Shown here piece after piece: positions 1 to 7,398 of a stretch of DNA of 64,000 nt; the stretch's first letter is position 1, and every line of letters starts with the position of its first letter. A program made the position numbers and the translations under genes. The DNA comes from an uncultured Coprococcus sp. (GTDB lineage Bacteria > Bacillota > Clostridia > Lachnospirales > Lachnospiraceae). Below the pieces are notes generated by a model. It was not told the DNA's origin, searched no databases, and worked only from the letters and a program-made list of their open reading frames with translations. The stretch is taken from assembly GCA_947626675.1 (NCBI GenBank), contig CANQTC010000007.1, forward strand, positions 1 through 64,000, written 5' to 3'.

Positions 1-60
1 GATAAGGAAGTAAAAATCTTCTTTAAGTTCAGCCAAATGGAAATAACCAACCGTTTATAA
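1..60 (+). CDS. C-terminal fragment of an unidentified protein
   Basis: Frame 1 stays open from the window edge to a TAA at 58-60 and encodes 19 residues, ending in ...FSQMEITNRL. The charged/hydrophobic alternation looks like the end of a real protein, and the hairpin at 115-146 could end its transcript as well as that of the convergent gene on the minus strand. The fragment is too short to assign a family. Confidence 0.4.
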   Translation, partial: DKEVKIFFKFSQMEITNRL

Positions 61-114
61 TAAGCGATATTATACGTATCGCGTATTGAAAAAAAAGCTC
101 TTCAAAAATTAAGC

Positions 115-146
115 AACTGCCTGAATTCATAATCATTCAGGCAGTT
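115..146. terminator. Rho-independent terminator between convergent genes
   Basis: A perfect 12-bp stem (AACTGCCTGAAT / ATTCAGGCAGTT) encloses an 8-nt loop. It is flanked by an A-rich run on the left, which is a U-run on the minus transcript, and by TTTT on the right. It lies 4 nt past the stop of the minus-strand U32 gene and probably works in both directions. Confidence 0.85.
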
Positions 147-149
147 TTC

Positions 150-1400
150 CTATTCTTTCCGTCTTATTATAATACCGGGTACAAGTGTTTTATCCAGCTT
201 TACCCTGAGCTTTTGTTTTGGATGGGGCGCCGAAGTCATGGCAAGTCCATTTTCATCATAGATTTCCAATACTCTGCACAAAACATTTTCGCCATCAAAC
301 ATCATCGCTTCCAGTTCCTCTCCCACAGAAAACTTATTTTTCTGTTCAAAGCATACAAAATCATCTTCTACCGATTTTACCATGCCAATATAGATATAAT
401 TCTTTATATATGTATTGTTGTCATATATCTGGGATTCACTGTCTGTTTTTCCAAAATAAAACCCGGTGGTAAACTGCCGGTAAGTACATTTTGCAATTTC
501 CGTTTTATAATATTCCATGTTAGCCAGATACTGTTCTTCCGAGGTATAAAAGTCATCGATTGCCTTACGGTATGTTCTTGCAACAGTTGCCACATACAAA
601 GCCGTTTTCATTCTTCCTTCTATCTTAAAGCTGTCTATTCCGGCATCTATCATCTCCGGTATATGTTCTATCATGCAAAGGTCTTTTGAATTAAATATAT
701 AAGTGCCTCTGTCATCCTCATTCACAGGCATATACTCTCCCGGTCTCGTTTCTTCCACTATATGATATTTCCATCTGCAGGGATGTGTACACGCCCCCTT
801 GTTTGCATCCCTTCCGGTAAAATAATTACTGAGAAGGCATCTGCCAGAATACGATATGCACATAGCCCCATGCATAAACGACTCTATCTCCATATCATCC
901 GGTATTTTTTTTCTAATCACTTTTATCTCATCAAGCGAAAGTTCCCTTGCTGTAACGACACGTTTTACACCCATGTCGTACCAAAACTGAAACGTAAGAT
1001 AATTTGTATTATTCGCCTGCGTACTGATGTGCAGTTCCATATCAGGCATCATCTGTTTCGCCAACGAAAACACACCAGGGTCAGACACAAGAACTGCATC
1101 CACTCCTGTATCTTTCAGCTGCGAAAAATACGCTTTTATTCCCTCAATATCATAATTATGGGCAAATATATTCGCTGTCACATAAACTTTGGCATTGTGT
1201 TCATGTGCATACTGAGCGCCATTTTTCATCTCTTCTATCGTAAAATTATCCGCCTTTGCCCGTAGTCCATATGCTTCTCCGCCTATATACACTGCATCTG
1301 CGCCATAATCAACAGCCACCTTCAGAACTTCAAGGTTTCCTGCCGGAACAAGGAGCTCTGTTTTTCTTCTTTTATTTTCTTTTTTCATATCCAACGTCAT
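150..1400 (-). CDS. trhP: U32-family tRNA hydroxylation protein (TrhP-like)
   Basis: The protein matches the U32 peptidase-like family: it opens with ELLVPAGNLEVLKVAVDYGADAVY and carries the conserved SGRCLLSNYFTGRDANKGAC block with its cysteines. Characterised relatives (E. coli TrhP, B. subtilis YrrN/YrrO) take part in prephenate-dependent hydroxylation of U34 in tRNA. The methyltransferase gene trmR, for the next step, lies immediately upstream, which supports that role over proteolysis. The open frame extends to an ATG at 1424 overlapping the trmR stop. The ATG at 1400 has a much better AAGGAG site 7 nt upstream and is chosen, giving 416 residues. One copy is present here, whereas B. subtilis has two. 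Confidence 0.85.
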   Translation of the reverse strand: MTLDMKKENKRRKTELLVPAGNLEVLKVAVDYGADAVYIGGEAYGLRAKADNFTIEEMKNGAQYAHEHNAKVYVTANIFAHNYDIEGIKAYFSQLKDTGVDAVLVSDPGVFSLAKQMMPDMELHISTQANNTNYLTFQFWYDMGVKRVVTARELSLDEIKVIRKKIPDDMEIESFMHGAMCISYSGRCLLSNYFTGRDANKGACTHPCRWKYHIVEETRPGEYMPVNEDDRGTYIFNSKDLCMIEHIPEMIDAGIDSFKIEGRMKTALYVATVARTYRKAIDDFYTSEEQYLANMEYYKTEIAKCTYRQFTTGFYFGKTDSESQIYDNNTYIKNYIYIGMVKSVEDDFVCFEQKNKFSVGEELEAMMFDGENVLCRVLEIYDENGLAMTSAPHPKQKLRVKLDKTLVPGIIIRRKE

Positions 1401-1420
1401 ATTGCATCTCCTTTTTCCAG

Positions 1421-2068
1421 TCATTGCTTCTTTATGCTAAGGCTCATTCCATCACCTATATTTAATATTGCTGTCTCCAAGTCAGTATTCCGCTTGATTT
1501 CATTCAGGTATTCCCTCATTCTCTCATGTATGGTTCTGTTACGTCTTGTAACTGCATACCGGGACTCCAAAACATCCCCGTCCTGAAGCACATTATCACA
1601 AATCAATATGCCTTCTTTTTTCAGCAGTTTGATGGCTTCTGAAAAAAAGCTGCTGTATTGTCCTTTTGCAGCATCCATAAATATCATATCATAGGTATCC
1701 CCGGTAAGCGTCGGAAGAATATCATGTGCATCACCTTCTAACAAAGTAATTGCATCCGCCGCTCCCGCCCGTATAATATTTTTCTTTGCGGCTGCAATTC
1801 TTGGTTCATAATTTTCTATTGTTGTAATATGTCCTCCATCAATCAGAAACCGGCTCATAAAAATGGCAGAAAACCCTACTGCTGCTCCAATCTCAAGTAT
1901 TTGCTTCGGTTTCTTTATCATCATCAATAATTTGATAAACTCCCCTGCTTCCGCCCGTATTATCGGAACACCACTGTCTTCTGCCTCTTTCCTTATAGCT
2001 GTAACAGTATCGTCGTAATCACTGTTAAAAGAATTGATAAAGGATGCAATTCTCTCATCTGTTATCAT
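1421..2068 (-). CDS. trmR: tRNA 5-hydroxyuridine O-methyltransferase (TrmR-like)
   Basis: This 215-residue SAM-dependent O-methyltransferase resembles the catechol-OMT fold: the SAM loop ILEIGAAVGFSAIFMSRFL lies near residues 57-75 and MIFMDAAKGQY is a metal/substrate motif. B. subtilis TrmR (YrrM) methylates ho5U34 to mo5U34, and the order mltG-trmR-trhP here copies the B. subtilis yrrL-yrrM-yrrN order. That context is the main reason for choosing TrmR over a generic methyltransferase. An AAGG site precedes the ATG, and the stop is at the start of the trhP open frame. Confidence 0.82.
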   Translation of the reverse strand: MITDERIASFINSFNSDYDDTVTAIRKEAEDSGVPIIRAEAGEFIKLLMMIKKPKQILEIGAAVGFSAIFMSRFLIDGGHITTIENYEPRIAAAKKNIIRAGAADAITLLEGDAHDILPTLTGDTYDMIFMDAAKGQYSSFFSEAIKLLKKEGILICDNVLQDGDVLESRYAVTRRNRTIHERMREYLNEIKRNTDLETAILNIGDGMSLSIKKQ

Positions 2069-2084
2069 ATTTTCTACCTTACTA

Positions 2085-2471
2085 TTATTTTTTTGCGGTC
2101 TGCGATTCCCCGGTAAGCACTTCTATGATTTTCTTATTTGTATAGGAAGGTGCCACCTCATATGTACCGGGTGCTATCTTTGGCGCATATTCACCCATAC
2201 GCACTTTTATCATAAAAGCATACTTATTTTTTATCACTCCGGCTTCATCAAGAGACTCACAAATATCCATAAGCGTTTCATCCGGAAGAACTTCTACCAC
2301 AACAACCTTAGAATCGCCTGCGTCTTTACAGGTTGTAGCAAACACCTCATATGCAAATTCATATGAAAAAGAGAATATCTTTACAAGTACAAACAATATA
2401 CATACATTGACAAGAAGGCCAATCATAAATTTCAGAACCTTCTTCATCCCTTTTGCACTATCTATAACCAT
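2085..2471 (-). CDS. Truncated MltG-like (YceG-family) membrane protein without catalytic domain
   Basis: The 128-residue protein has one N-terminal membrane segment (about residues 10-32). A LysM-like YceG N-terminal module follows: VVVEVLPDETLMDICESL, then EAGVIKNKYAFMIKVRMG and IAPGTYEV. Full-length MltG endolytic transglycosylases have about 340-380 residues with a catalytic Glu further downstream; that domain is absent here. The position ahead of trmR-trhP matches full-length mltG in B. subtilis, so this is probably a reduced orthologue. It may keep a binding or regulatory role at the membrane; no lytic activity should be expected. Confidence 0.7.
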   Translation of the reverse strand: MVIDSAKGMKKVLKFMIGLLVNVCILFVLVKIFSFSYEFAYEVFATTCKDAGDSKVVVVEVLPDETLMDICESLDEAGVIKNKYAFMIKVRMGEYAPKIAPGTYEVAPSYTNKKIIEVLTGESQTAKK

Positions 2472-2493
2472 ATCAGTCTCACCATCCTTCCCA

Positions 2494-2829
2494 CTATTCT
2501 ATATCGCCAAGTTCAAGTTCATCCGCTATATTTTCATATACCAGACGCATCATTTTGCACAATCTTTGTTCAGACCTGATAAAATCATTTACAATTGTAT
2601 CATGAAGCAAGCTGTCATACTCTCTAAACAGATTATTCACTTCATCATAAGGATTGTCAAGTCCTTCGTTATTTTGCAGGGCATAAGCTTTATTTCTGAA
2701 TATTCTCAAGTCATTTAACAAATCAGGTGACTCCTGAATCTTTATTTTATTTTTTATATAATTCTTGTAAATATCCGATTCCTTTATATCCTGATTTAGT
2801 TTTTTACTCATCTCGATTATATCATTCAT
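2494..2829 (-). CDS. YlbF/YmcA-family protein
   Basis: This 111-residue, all-helical protein matches the YlbF/YmcA (DUF964) pattern: an N-terminal IKESDIYKNYIKNKIKIQESP helix pair, a central DLRIFRNKAYALQN segment and a C-terminal LFREYDSLLHD...RLCKMMRLVYENIADEL helix. In B. subtilis, YlbF, YmcA and YaaT form a complex that modulates RNase Y-dependent mRNA processing. Here the gene starts 1 nt past the RNase J stop and uses a GAGG site inside the RNase J coding end. The two are therefore probably translationally coupled, which suggests a role with RNase J. Confidence 0.75.
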   Translation of the reverse strand: MNDIIEMSKKLNQDIKESDIYKNYIKNKIKIQESPDLLNDLRIFRNKAYALQNNEGLDNPYDEVNNLFREYDSLLHDTIVNDFIRSEQRLCKMMRLVYENIADELELGDIE

Positions 2830-2830
2830 A

Positions 2831-4495
2831 TTATACCTCTGTAATAATCGGTAATATCATAGGGCTTCGCTTCGTTCTCTTCCACAGAAATTCACCAAGT
2901 TCATCCTTTATCGTTGCCTTTATTTTGCCCCAGTCACTTACATTTCTCCTTAAGCATCTGTCAAGCGCTCCTTGTACTACGATACGACAGTCCTCCATCA
3001 GCGTCTCAGATTCCCTTACATATACAAATCCTCTTGATACAATATCCGGCCCTGCGATTAACTGATTACTGTATTTATCCAAAGTTACAACAATGATAAG
3101 CAATCCATTCTGGGATAACAGTTGTCTGTCCCTAAGCACAATATTTCCTACATCACCAACACCAAGTCCATCTACAAAGACGCCCTGTGCAGGAACTCTT
3201 CCTACAATATCAAACGTATTCTCTCCAACTTCTAACACATCTCCTGTAGTCATAATTTTTACGTTTTCCTTTGGAACACCCATCTCAACTGCCAGCTCCG
3301 CATGTTTTTTAAGATGTCTGTATTCACCATGAACAGGAATTGCATATTTCGGTTTTGTAAGTGCATATATCAGTTTTAAATCTTCCCTGCATGCGTGACC
3401 CGATACATGTGTATCTTCAAATATAACATGAGCGCCTTTCATCTCAAGCTCATTGATAACTTTAAATACCGCTTTTTCATTTCCCGGTATCGGATGTGAA
3501 CTGAATATAACCACATCCCCAGGCTTAATAGCGATTTTATTATGAATAGAAGCCGCGATTCTCGAAAGCGCCGCCATATTCTCTCCCTGACTTCCTGTAG
3601 TAATCAAAACCACCTTCTCATCAGGATAGTTCTTCATCTCACTGATATCGATAAGTGTATAATCCGGTATATTCAGATATCCCAGTTCGGAAGCTGTACT
3701 AATAATATTGACCATACTTCTTCCTTCTATTACCACTTTTCTTCCGTATTTATAAGCGGAGTTAATAATCTGCTGCACCCGGTCTACATTTGAAGCAAAC
3801 GTTGCTATAATAATTCTATGATTTTGATTGTCATTAAACAAATTATCAATCGTTCTGCCTACTGTCTTTTCGGATTGTGTAAACCCTTCTTTATCCGCAT
3901 TTGTCGAATCAGCCATAAGTGCCAGCACACCTTTTTTGCCAAGTTCTGCAAACCGCTGCAAATCTATCATCTCACCAAATACAGGTGTGTAGTCAATCTT
4001 AAAATCACCTGTGTGAACAAGCAGCCCGGCAGGCGAATATATCGCAAGCGCCGCTGAATCCGCAATTGAATGATTTGTCTTTATAAACTCTATTCTGAAT
4101 TGTCCCAGATTAATATTCTGTCCGTACCGTACTACTTTACGTCTTGTATTTCCTAATAAGTTATGTTCCTTCAGTTTATTTTCTATCAGTCCCATCGTCA
4201 GCTTAGTTGCATAAATAGGCATATTGATTTCTTTTTCTATATACGGAATCGCTCCTATATGGTCCTCGTGACCATGTGTAATGACAAGTCCCTTCACTCT
4301 GTCAAAGTTCTCCTTAAGATATGTTACATCCGGAATAACAAGATCAATACCCAGCATATCATCCTCAGGGAATGCCAGTCCACAGTCAATGACTACAATT
4401 GAGTCACCATACTCTATGGCAGTAATATTCATTCCAATTTGTTCAAGTCCACCAAGCGGAATAATCTTTACTGCTTCTTTGTTTTGCTTATTCAA
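2831..4495 (-). CDS. rnj: Ribonuclease J
   Basis: This 554-residue metallo-beta-lactamase/beta-CASP ribonuclease processes and degrades mRNA from 5' ends and internally. The Zn-binding HGHEDHIG motif is at residues 74-81, followed by GDFKID, ADSTNADKEGFTQSE, TTGSQGE, the SGHA motif of the beta-CASP region and PVHGEYRHL. The C-terminal RNase J domain ends at residue 554. The start is TTG at 4495, with GGAGG 7 nt upstream and no better ATG nearby. It sits 2 nt after the DUF1292 gene and directly ahead of the YlbF-family gene. Confidence 0.95.
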   Translation of the reverse strand: MNKQNKEAVKIIPLGGLEQIGMNITAIEYGDSIVVIDCGLAFPEDDMLGIDLVIPDVTYLKENFDRVKGLVITHGHEDHIGAIPYIEKEINMPIYATKLTMGLIENKLKEHNLLGNTRRKVVRYGQNINLGQFRIEFIKTNHSIADSAALAIYSPAGLLVHTGDFKIDYTPVFGEMIDLQRFAELGKKGVLALMADSTNADKEGFTQSEKTVGRTIDNLFNDNQNHRIIIATFASNVDRVQQIINSAYKYGRKVVIEGRSMVNIISTASELGYLNIPDYTLIDISEMKNYPDEKVVLITTGSQGENMAALSRIAASIHNKIAIKPGDVVIFSSHPIPGNEKAVFKVINELEMKGAHVIFEDTHVSGHACREDLKLIYALTKPKYAIPVHGEYRHLKKHAELAVEMGVPKENVKIMTTGDVLEVGENTFDIVGRVPAQGVFVDGLGVGDVGNIVLRDRQLLSQNGLLIIVVTLDKYSNQLIAGPDIVSRGFVYVRESETLMEDCRIVVQGALDRCLRRNVSDWGKIKATIKDELGEFLWKRTKRSPMILPIITEV

Positions 4496-4497
4496 TT

Positions 4498-4767
4498 CTA
4501 TACCTCCAAATCTACGTCCTCAAGCAGTTCATCAAATATTTTTATAACTGCTTCCAATTCTTTTTCATCATCAACAATATCGAATGTTGTCATTTCATCA
4601 TCAGCGCAATTTCTGTTCTCTTTAAGCACAAGAAAAAAGCTCTCGTCCTCATCATCTTCATCCGCCACAAGAAGATAATTTACTCCGCCAAGCGTAGTCT
4701 GTTCTAAAATGGCAAAATCTTTTGCTTCACCATCTTCTGTTTCAAATGTTATCGTATTTTCTTTCAT
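4498..4767 (-). CDS. DUF1292 family protein (YrzB-like)
   Basis: A small acidic protein of 89 residues with the DUF1292 pattern TFETEDGEAKDFAILEQT...YLLVADEDDEDESFFLVLKE. The family is widespread in Bacillota, usually between ruvX and downstream genes, and has no assigned function. The ATG at 4767 is chosen because AAAGG lies 6 nt upstream. A TTG two codons earlier overlaps the ruvX stop but abuts the ribosome site. Confidence 0.85.
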   Translation of the reverse strand: MKENTITFETEDGEAKDFAILEQTTLGGVNYLLVADEDDEDESFFLVLKENRNCADDEMTTFDIVDDEKELEAVIKIFDELLEDVDLEV

Positions 4768-4769
4768 AT

Positions 4770-5198
4770 TCAACCTTTCGATGCAGCATCTAAATAATTC
4801 TGAAGAATTACTGCCGCAGCCATCTTGTCTATGTATTGCTTCCTGTTCTCCCTGCGTACTCCACTGTCCATAAGGATACGGGAGGCTTCAATCGTAGAAA
4901 GCCGTTCATCCCAAAGTACCACTTCTATACCTGTCCTTCTTTCGAGTGCTTCTTTAAATTCTTCAGTAGCTTCTGCCCGCTCTCCTAAAGTATTATTCAT
5001 ATTCTTAGGATATCCTAAAATAATCTTATCTACTCCGCCATATTCTTCTATAATTTTCTCTATTGCTGCATAGGTCTGTCTGAGTTTATTTGCCGACTTT
5101 CGTTCTATGGTAAGAAGTGGCTGGGCTGTAATCATCAGTTCATCGCTTACAGCTACTCCAACTGTTTTTGTTCCGTAATCTAATCCTAAAATTCTCAT
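4770..5198 (-). CDS. ruvX: Putative pre-16S rRNA nuclease / Holliday junction resolvase-like RuvX (YqgF)
   Basis: The 142-residue RNase H-fold protein starts MRILGLDYGTKTVGVAVSDE, with the first catalytic Asp in GLDYG. The second acidic motif is DKIILGYPKNMNNTLGERAE and the third is VVLWDERLSTIEA. YqgF/RuvX proteins are implicated in 16S rRNA 5' end maturation and in some species in junction resolution. The gene lies between ireB and DUF1292, the usual Bacillota order. Confidence 0.93.
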   Translation of the reverse strand: MRILGLDYGTKTVGVAVSDELMITAQPLLTIERKSANKLRQTYAAIEKIIEEYGGVDKIILGYPKNMNNTLGERAEATEEFKEALERRTGIEVVLWDERLSTIEASRILMDSGVRRENRKQYIDKMAAAVILQNYLDAASKG

Positions 5199-5224
5199 GT
5201 TTTTATTCCTATCTTATATCCGGA

Positions 5225-5482
5225 CTACCTAAGGTTATTCTTTATATAATCTTCAAGAAGCACCTCTATAATCTCATCTCTTTCAGCTTTCATAATAAGG
5301 CTTCTGGCATTCTTATAACTGGTTATATAGGTTGGGTCTCCACTCATAACATAACCGACGATTTGGCTTACAGGATTATAGCCTTTCTCAGTCAGTGCAT
5401 CATACACCTGTTTTATGATGTCTGTAACGTCAACAGCATTATCCTTGATAGAAATAATATTCTGTGTACTTCCATTATTCAT
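5225..5482 (-). CDS. ireB: IreB family regulatory phosphoprotein
   Basis: The 85-residue protein matches the IreB/YrzL (DUF965) family: [50 protein letters not shown], then [22 protein letters not shown]. In Enterococcus, IreB is a substrate of the PASTA kinase IreK and opposes cephalosporin resistance. Gene order ireB-ruvX-DUF1292 is conserved in Bacillota. The partner PASTA kinase is not in this window; the kinase at 55243-56922 lacks PASTA domains. The ATG has AAGGA 9 nt upstream. Confidence 0.92.
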   Translation of the reverse strand: MNNGSTQNIISIKDNAVDVTDIIKQVYDALTEKGYNPVSQIVGYVMSGDPTYITSYKNARSLIMKAERDEIIEVLLEDYIKNNLR

Positions 5483-5504
5483 CTAATCACGTCCTTACTT
5501 TTGT

Positions 5505-5532
5505 TTTATAGCAACAGGTAATTGCGAAACAA
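5505..5532 (-). promoter_or_regulatory. Candidate sigma-A promoter of the ireB operon
   Basis: On the minus strand a -35-like TTGTTT (5527-5532) lies 16 bp from TATAAA (5505-5510), which has an extended TG one base upstream. The ireB ATG is 23 nt further. The -35 box is weak, so the extended -10 carries most of the weight. Confidence 0.45.
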
Positions 5533-5605
5533 TCTGTTTTTTACGATTTCATACAAAGCGTCCTATTCAAAATATTTTAATATAAATCATAAAAAAATTC
5601 AACCA

Positions 5606-6925
5606 TTATATCATTAAAGAATTTTCTTCTTTTGTATACTTTGTATAAATAAAGCTATTTACAAAAGAATCAGGGTTTTCAAGACTGCCTGTTTCCACCT
5701 CAATCTCCATATATCTCTCTGTATGTCCTTTAAGATATGTTCGATTTTCCTTCCTGACCACCTTTTCCACAAGAACCTGAAGCTCCTCGTCAACAAAGCT
5801 TCTTTCATAAGCTTCTTTATTCTTCTCTGAAAGCGCTATAAGAATATCACTCCTGCGGTTTTTTTCCTCCGGGGATACCTGCTCCGGCATACCGGCAGCT
5901 ATCGTTCCCTGTCTTGGCGAATACTTAAATATATGCATTTCATATAAATGAAGCTTTGTCAGATAATCTACCGTCTGCGCAAACTCCGCTTCTGTCTCCC
6001 CCGGAAATCCAACGATAACATCTGTTGTAATCGCCGGTCTGTCATATGCCTTTCTAAGCATTTCACATTTTTCCAGGTATTCCTTGCAAGAATATTTCCG
6101 ATTCATTCTTTTCAGCACTGTGTCGCAACCACTTTGAAGACTCAGGTGAAAATGCGGACATACCTTCTTATTTGCCGCTATAAGAGAAACAAATTCTTCT
6201 GTAATGATGTTTGGTTCAAGTGAACCCAGTCGTATCCGTTTGATTGATTTGATTTTTGAGATTCTGTTAATCAATTCTCCCAGATATATACCATCTTCTT
6301 TGTCTTTTCCATAAGACGATATATGTATCCCTGTAAGTACGACCTCTTTTACACCTGATGCAGCAAGCGCTTCTATCTCATCTATTATGTCTTTCAACGC
6401 TCTGCTTCTTATTCTTCCCCTTACATAAGGGATAATACAGTATGTGCAGAATTGATTGCATCCATCCTGAATTTTAACATAGGCTCTTGTATGATTGCTT
6501 ACTTTTGATATCTGTATCGGCTCATATTCTTTTTCAGCCGATATATCTATCAGTGACTTAATTTCTTCATCACGCATGTATGCTTCTATAATACTTACAA
6601 TATCTTTCTTTTTATTATTTCCTATAATGATATCTATCGAAGCGTCTTCCTTCAGTTTGTCCTCCTGTGCCTGCACATAACATCCACAAGCTGCCACAAT
6701 CGCCTTCGGATTATTTTTTTTAGCACGATGTATCATCTGTCTGGATTTCTTATCTGCCATATTGGTGACCGAACAGGTATTGATGATATAGATATCCGCA
6801 TTTTCCTCAAACGCTACCTGTCTGGCGCCTGAATTTTCCAGTAATTCAAGCATAGCGTCTGTTTCATATTGATTTGTTTTACAGCCCAATGTAAGCGCTG
6901 CCACCGTTTTTCCTGTCAACATCAT
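5606..6925 (-). CDS. mtaB: tRNA (t6A37) methylthiotransferase MtaB
   Basis: This 439-residue radical-SAM enzyme adds a methylthio group to t6A37 to form ms2t6A in tRNA. The N-terminal MTTase cluster cysteines are C15, C51 and C80 or C82. The radical-SAM motif DGCNQFCTYCIIPYVRGRIRS (C156, C160, C163) is followed by GFPGETEAEF and a C-terminal TRAM-like domain. The GCKTNQYETDAM start and the ACGCYVQ block are typical of the MtaB rather than the MiaB branch. The site before the start is weak (GGAATG). Confidence 0.93.
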   Translation of the reverse strand: MMLTGKTVAALTLGCKTNQYETDAMLELLENSGARQVAFEENADIYIINTCSVTNMADKKSRQMIHRAKKNNPKAIVAACGCYVQAQEDKLKEDASIDIIIGNNKKKDIVSIIEAYMRDEEIKSLIDISAEKEYEPIQISKVSNHTRAYVKIQDGCNQFCTYCIIPYVRGRIRSRALKDIIDEIEALAASGVKEVVLTGIHISSYGKDKEDGIYLGELINRISKIKSIKRIRLGSLEPNIITEEFVSLIAANKKVCPHFHLSLQSGCDTVLKRMNRKYSCKEYLEKCEMLRKAYDRPAITTDVIVGFPGETEAEFAQTVDYLTKLHLYEMHIFKYSPRQGTIAAGMPEQVSPEEKNRRSDILIALSEKNKEAYERSFVDEELQVLVEKVVRKENRTYLKGHTERYMEIEVETGSLENPDSFVNSFIYTKYTKEENSLMI

Positions 6926-7022
6926 ATTTCATTCCATTTCCGCATTTCCTATTTTTCTTACAGTCCGACGTCTGTAGGCAGGCAGACTGCAACTTCTTTT
7001 TCATAACTTCTCCCGCATCATA

Positions 7023-7051
7023 TTGACTTTTGCGAGTCTTAAAGATATTAT
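7023..7051 (+). promoter_or_regulatory. Sigma-A-type promoter of the HPr-like gene
   Basis: TTGACT (7023-7028) and TATTAT (7046-7051) are separated by exactly 17 bp. The gene begins 46 nt downstream of the -10 with a TTAGGAGG site just before its ATG. Confidence 0.65.
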
Positions 7052-7097
7052 AAACATATGAGATACATATGAATATATAATTATTAGGAGGTTTATT

Positions 7098-7328
7098 ATG
7101 AAAGCTGTTATGATTTCTTTAAATTCAATTGATAAGGTAAAAAGTTTCTGTAATGATATTGCAAAGTTTGACGCAGAATTTGATTTAGTTTCAGGCCGTT
7201 ACGTTATTGATGCCAAATCCATCATGGGTATTTTCAGTTTGGATATATCAAAGCCTATCGAGCTTAATATCCATGCTGAAGATGGTATTGACGACATCAT
7301 GACCACATTGAAGCCCTATCTTGCTTAA
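7098..7328 (+). CDS. HPr-like protein lacking the phosphorylatable histidine
   Basis: The 76-residue protein aligns with HPr over its whole length. The regulatory-serine region is nearly intact (DAKSIMGIFSLDIS, against LKSIMGVMSLG in HPr), but the active-site loop that should read GIHARPA reads NSIDKVK, so there is no equivalent of His15. It therefore cannot carry phosphate from Enzyme I. As with B. subtilis Crh, which has Gln at that place, a regulatory role through the serine site is conceivable (inference). It is monocistronic and on the opposite strand from its neighbours, with its own promoter and a hairpin terminator. Confidence 0.85.
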   Translation: MKAVMISLNSIDKVKSFCNDIAKFDAEFDLVSGRYVIDAKSIMGIFSLDISKPIELNIHAEDGIDDIMTTLKPYLA

Positions 7329-7355
7329 CTGTATTCACAGGAACTTTGTATATAT

Positions 7356-7378
7356 GCCGGAGAATCATCATCTCCGGC
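7356..7378. terminator. Rho-independent terminator, HPr-like gene
   Basis: An 8-bp GC-rich stem (GCCGGAGA / TCTCCGGC) with a 7-nt loop is followed by TTATTTATT on the + strand. It lies between the convergent HPr-like gene and thiI. Confidence 0.7.
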
Positions 7379-7398
7379 TTATTTATTGCACCTCTCTG

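Noticed and set aside
64-82. GCGATA...TATCGC inverted repeat near the left edge
   Set aside because: Only 6 bp with no U-run; the strong terminator at 115-146 explains the gap better.
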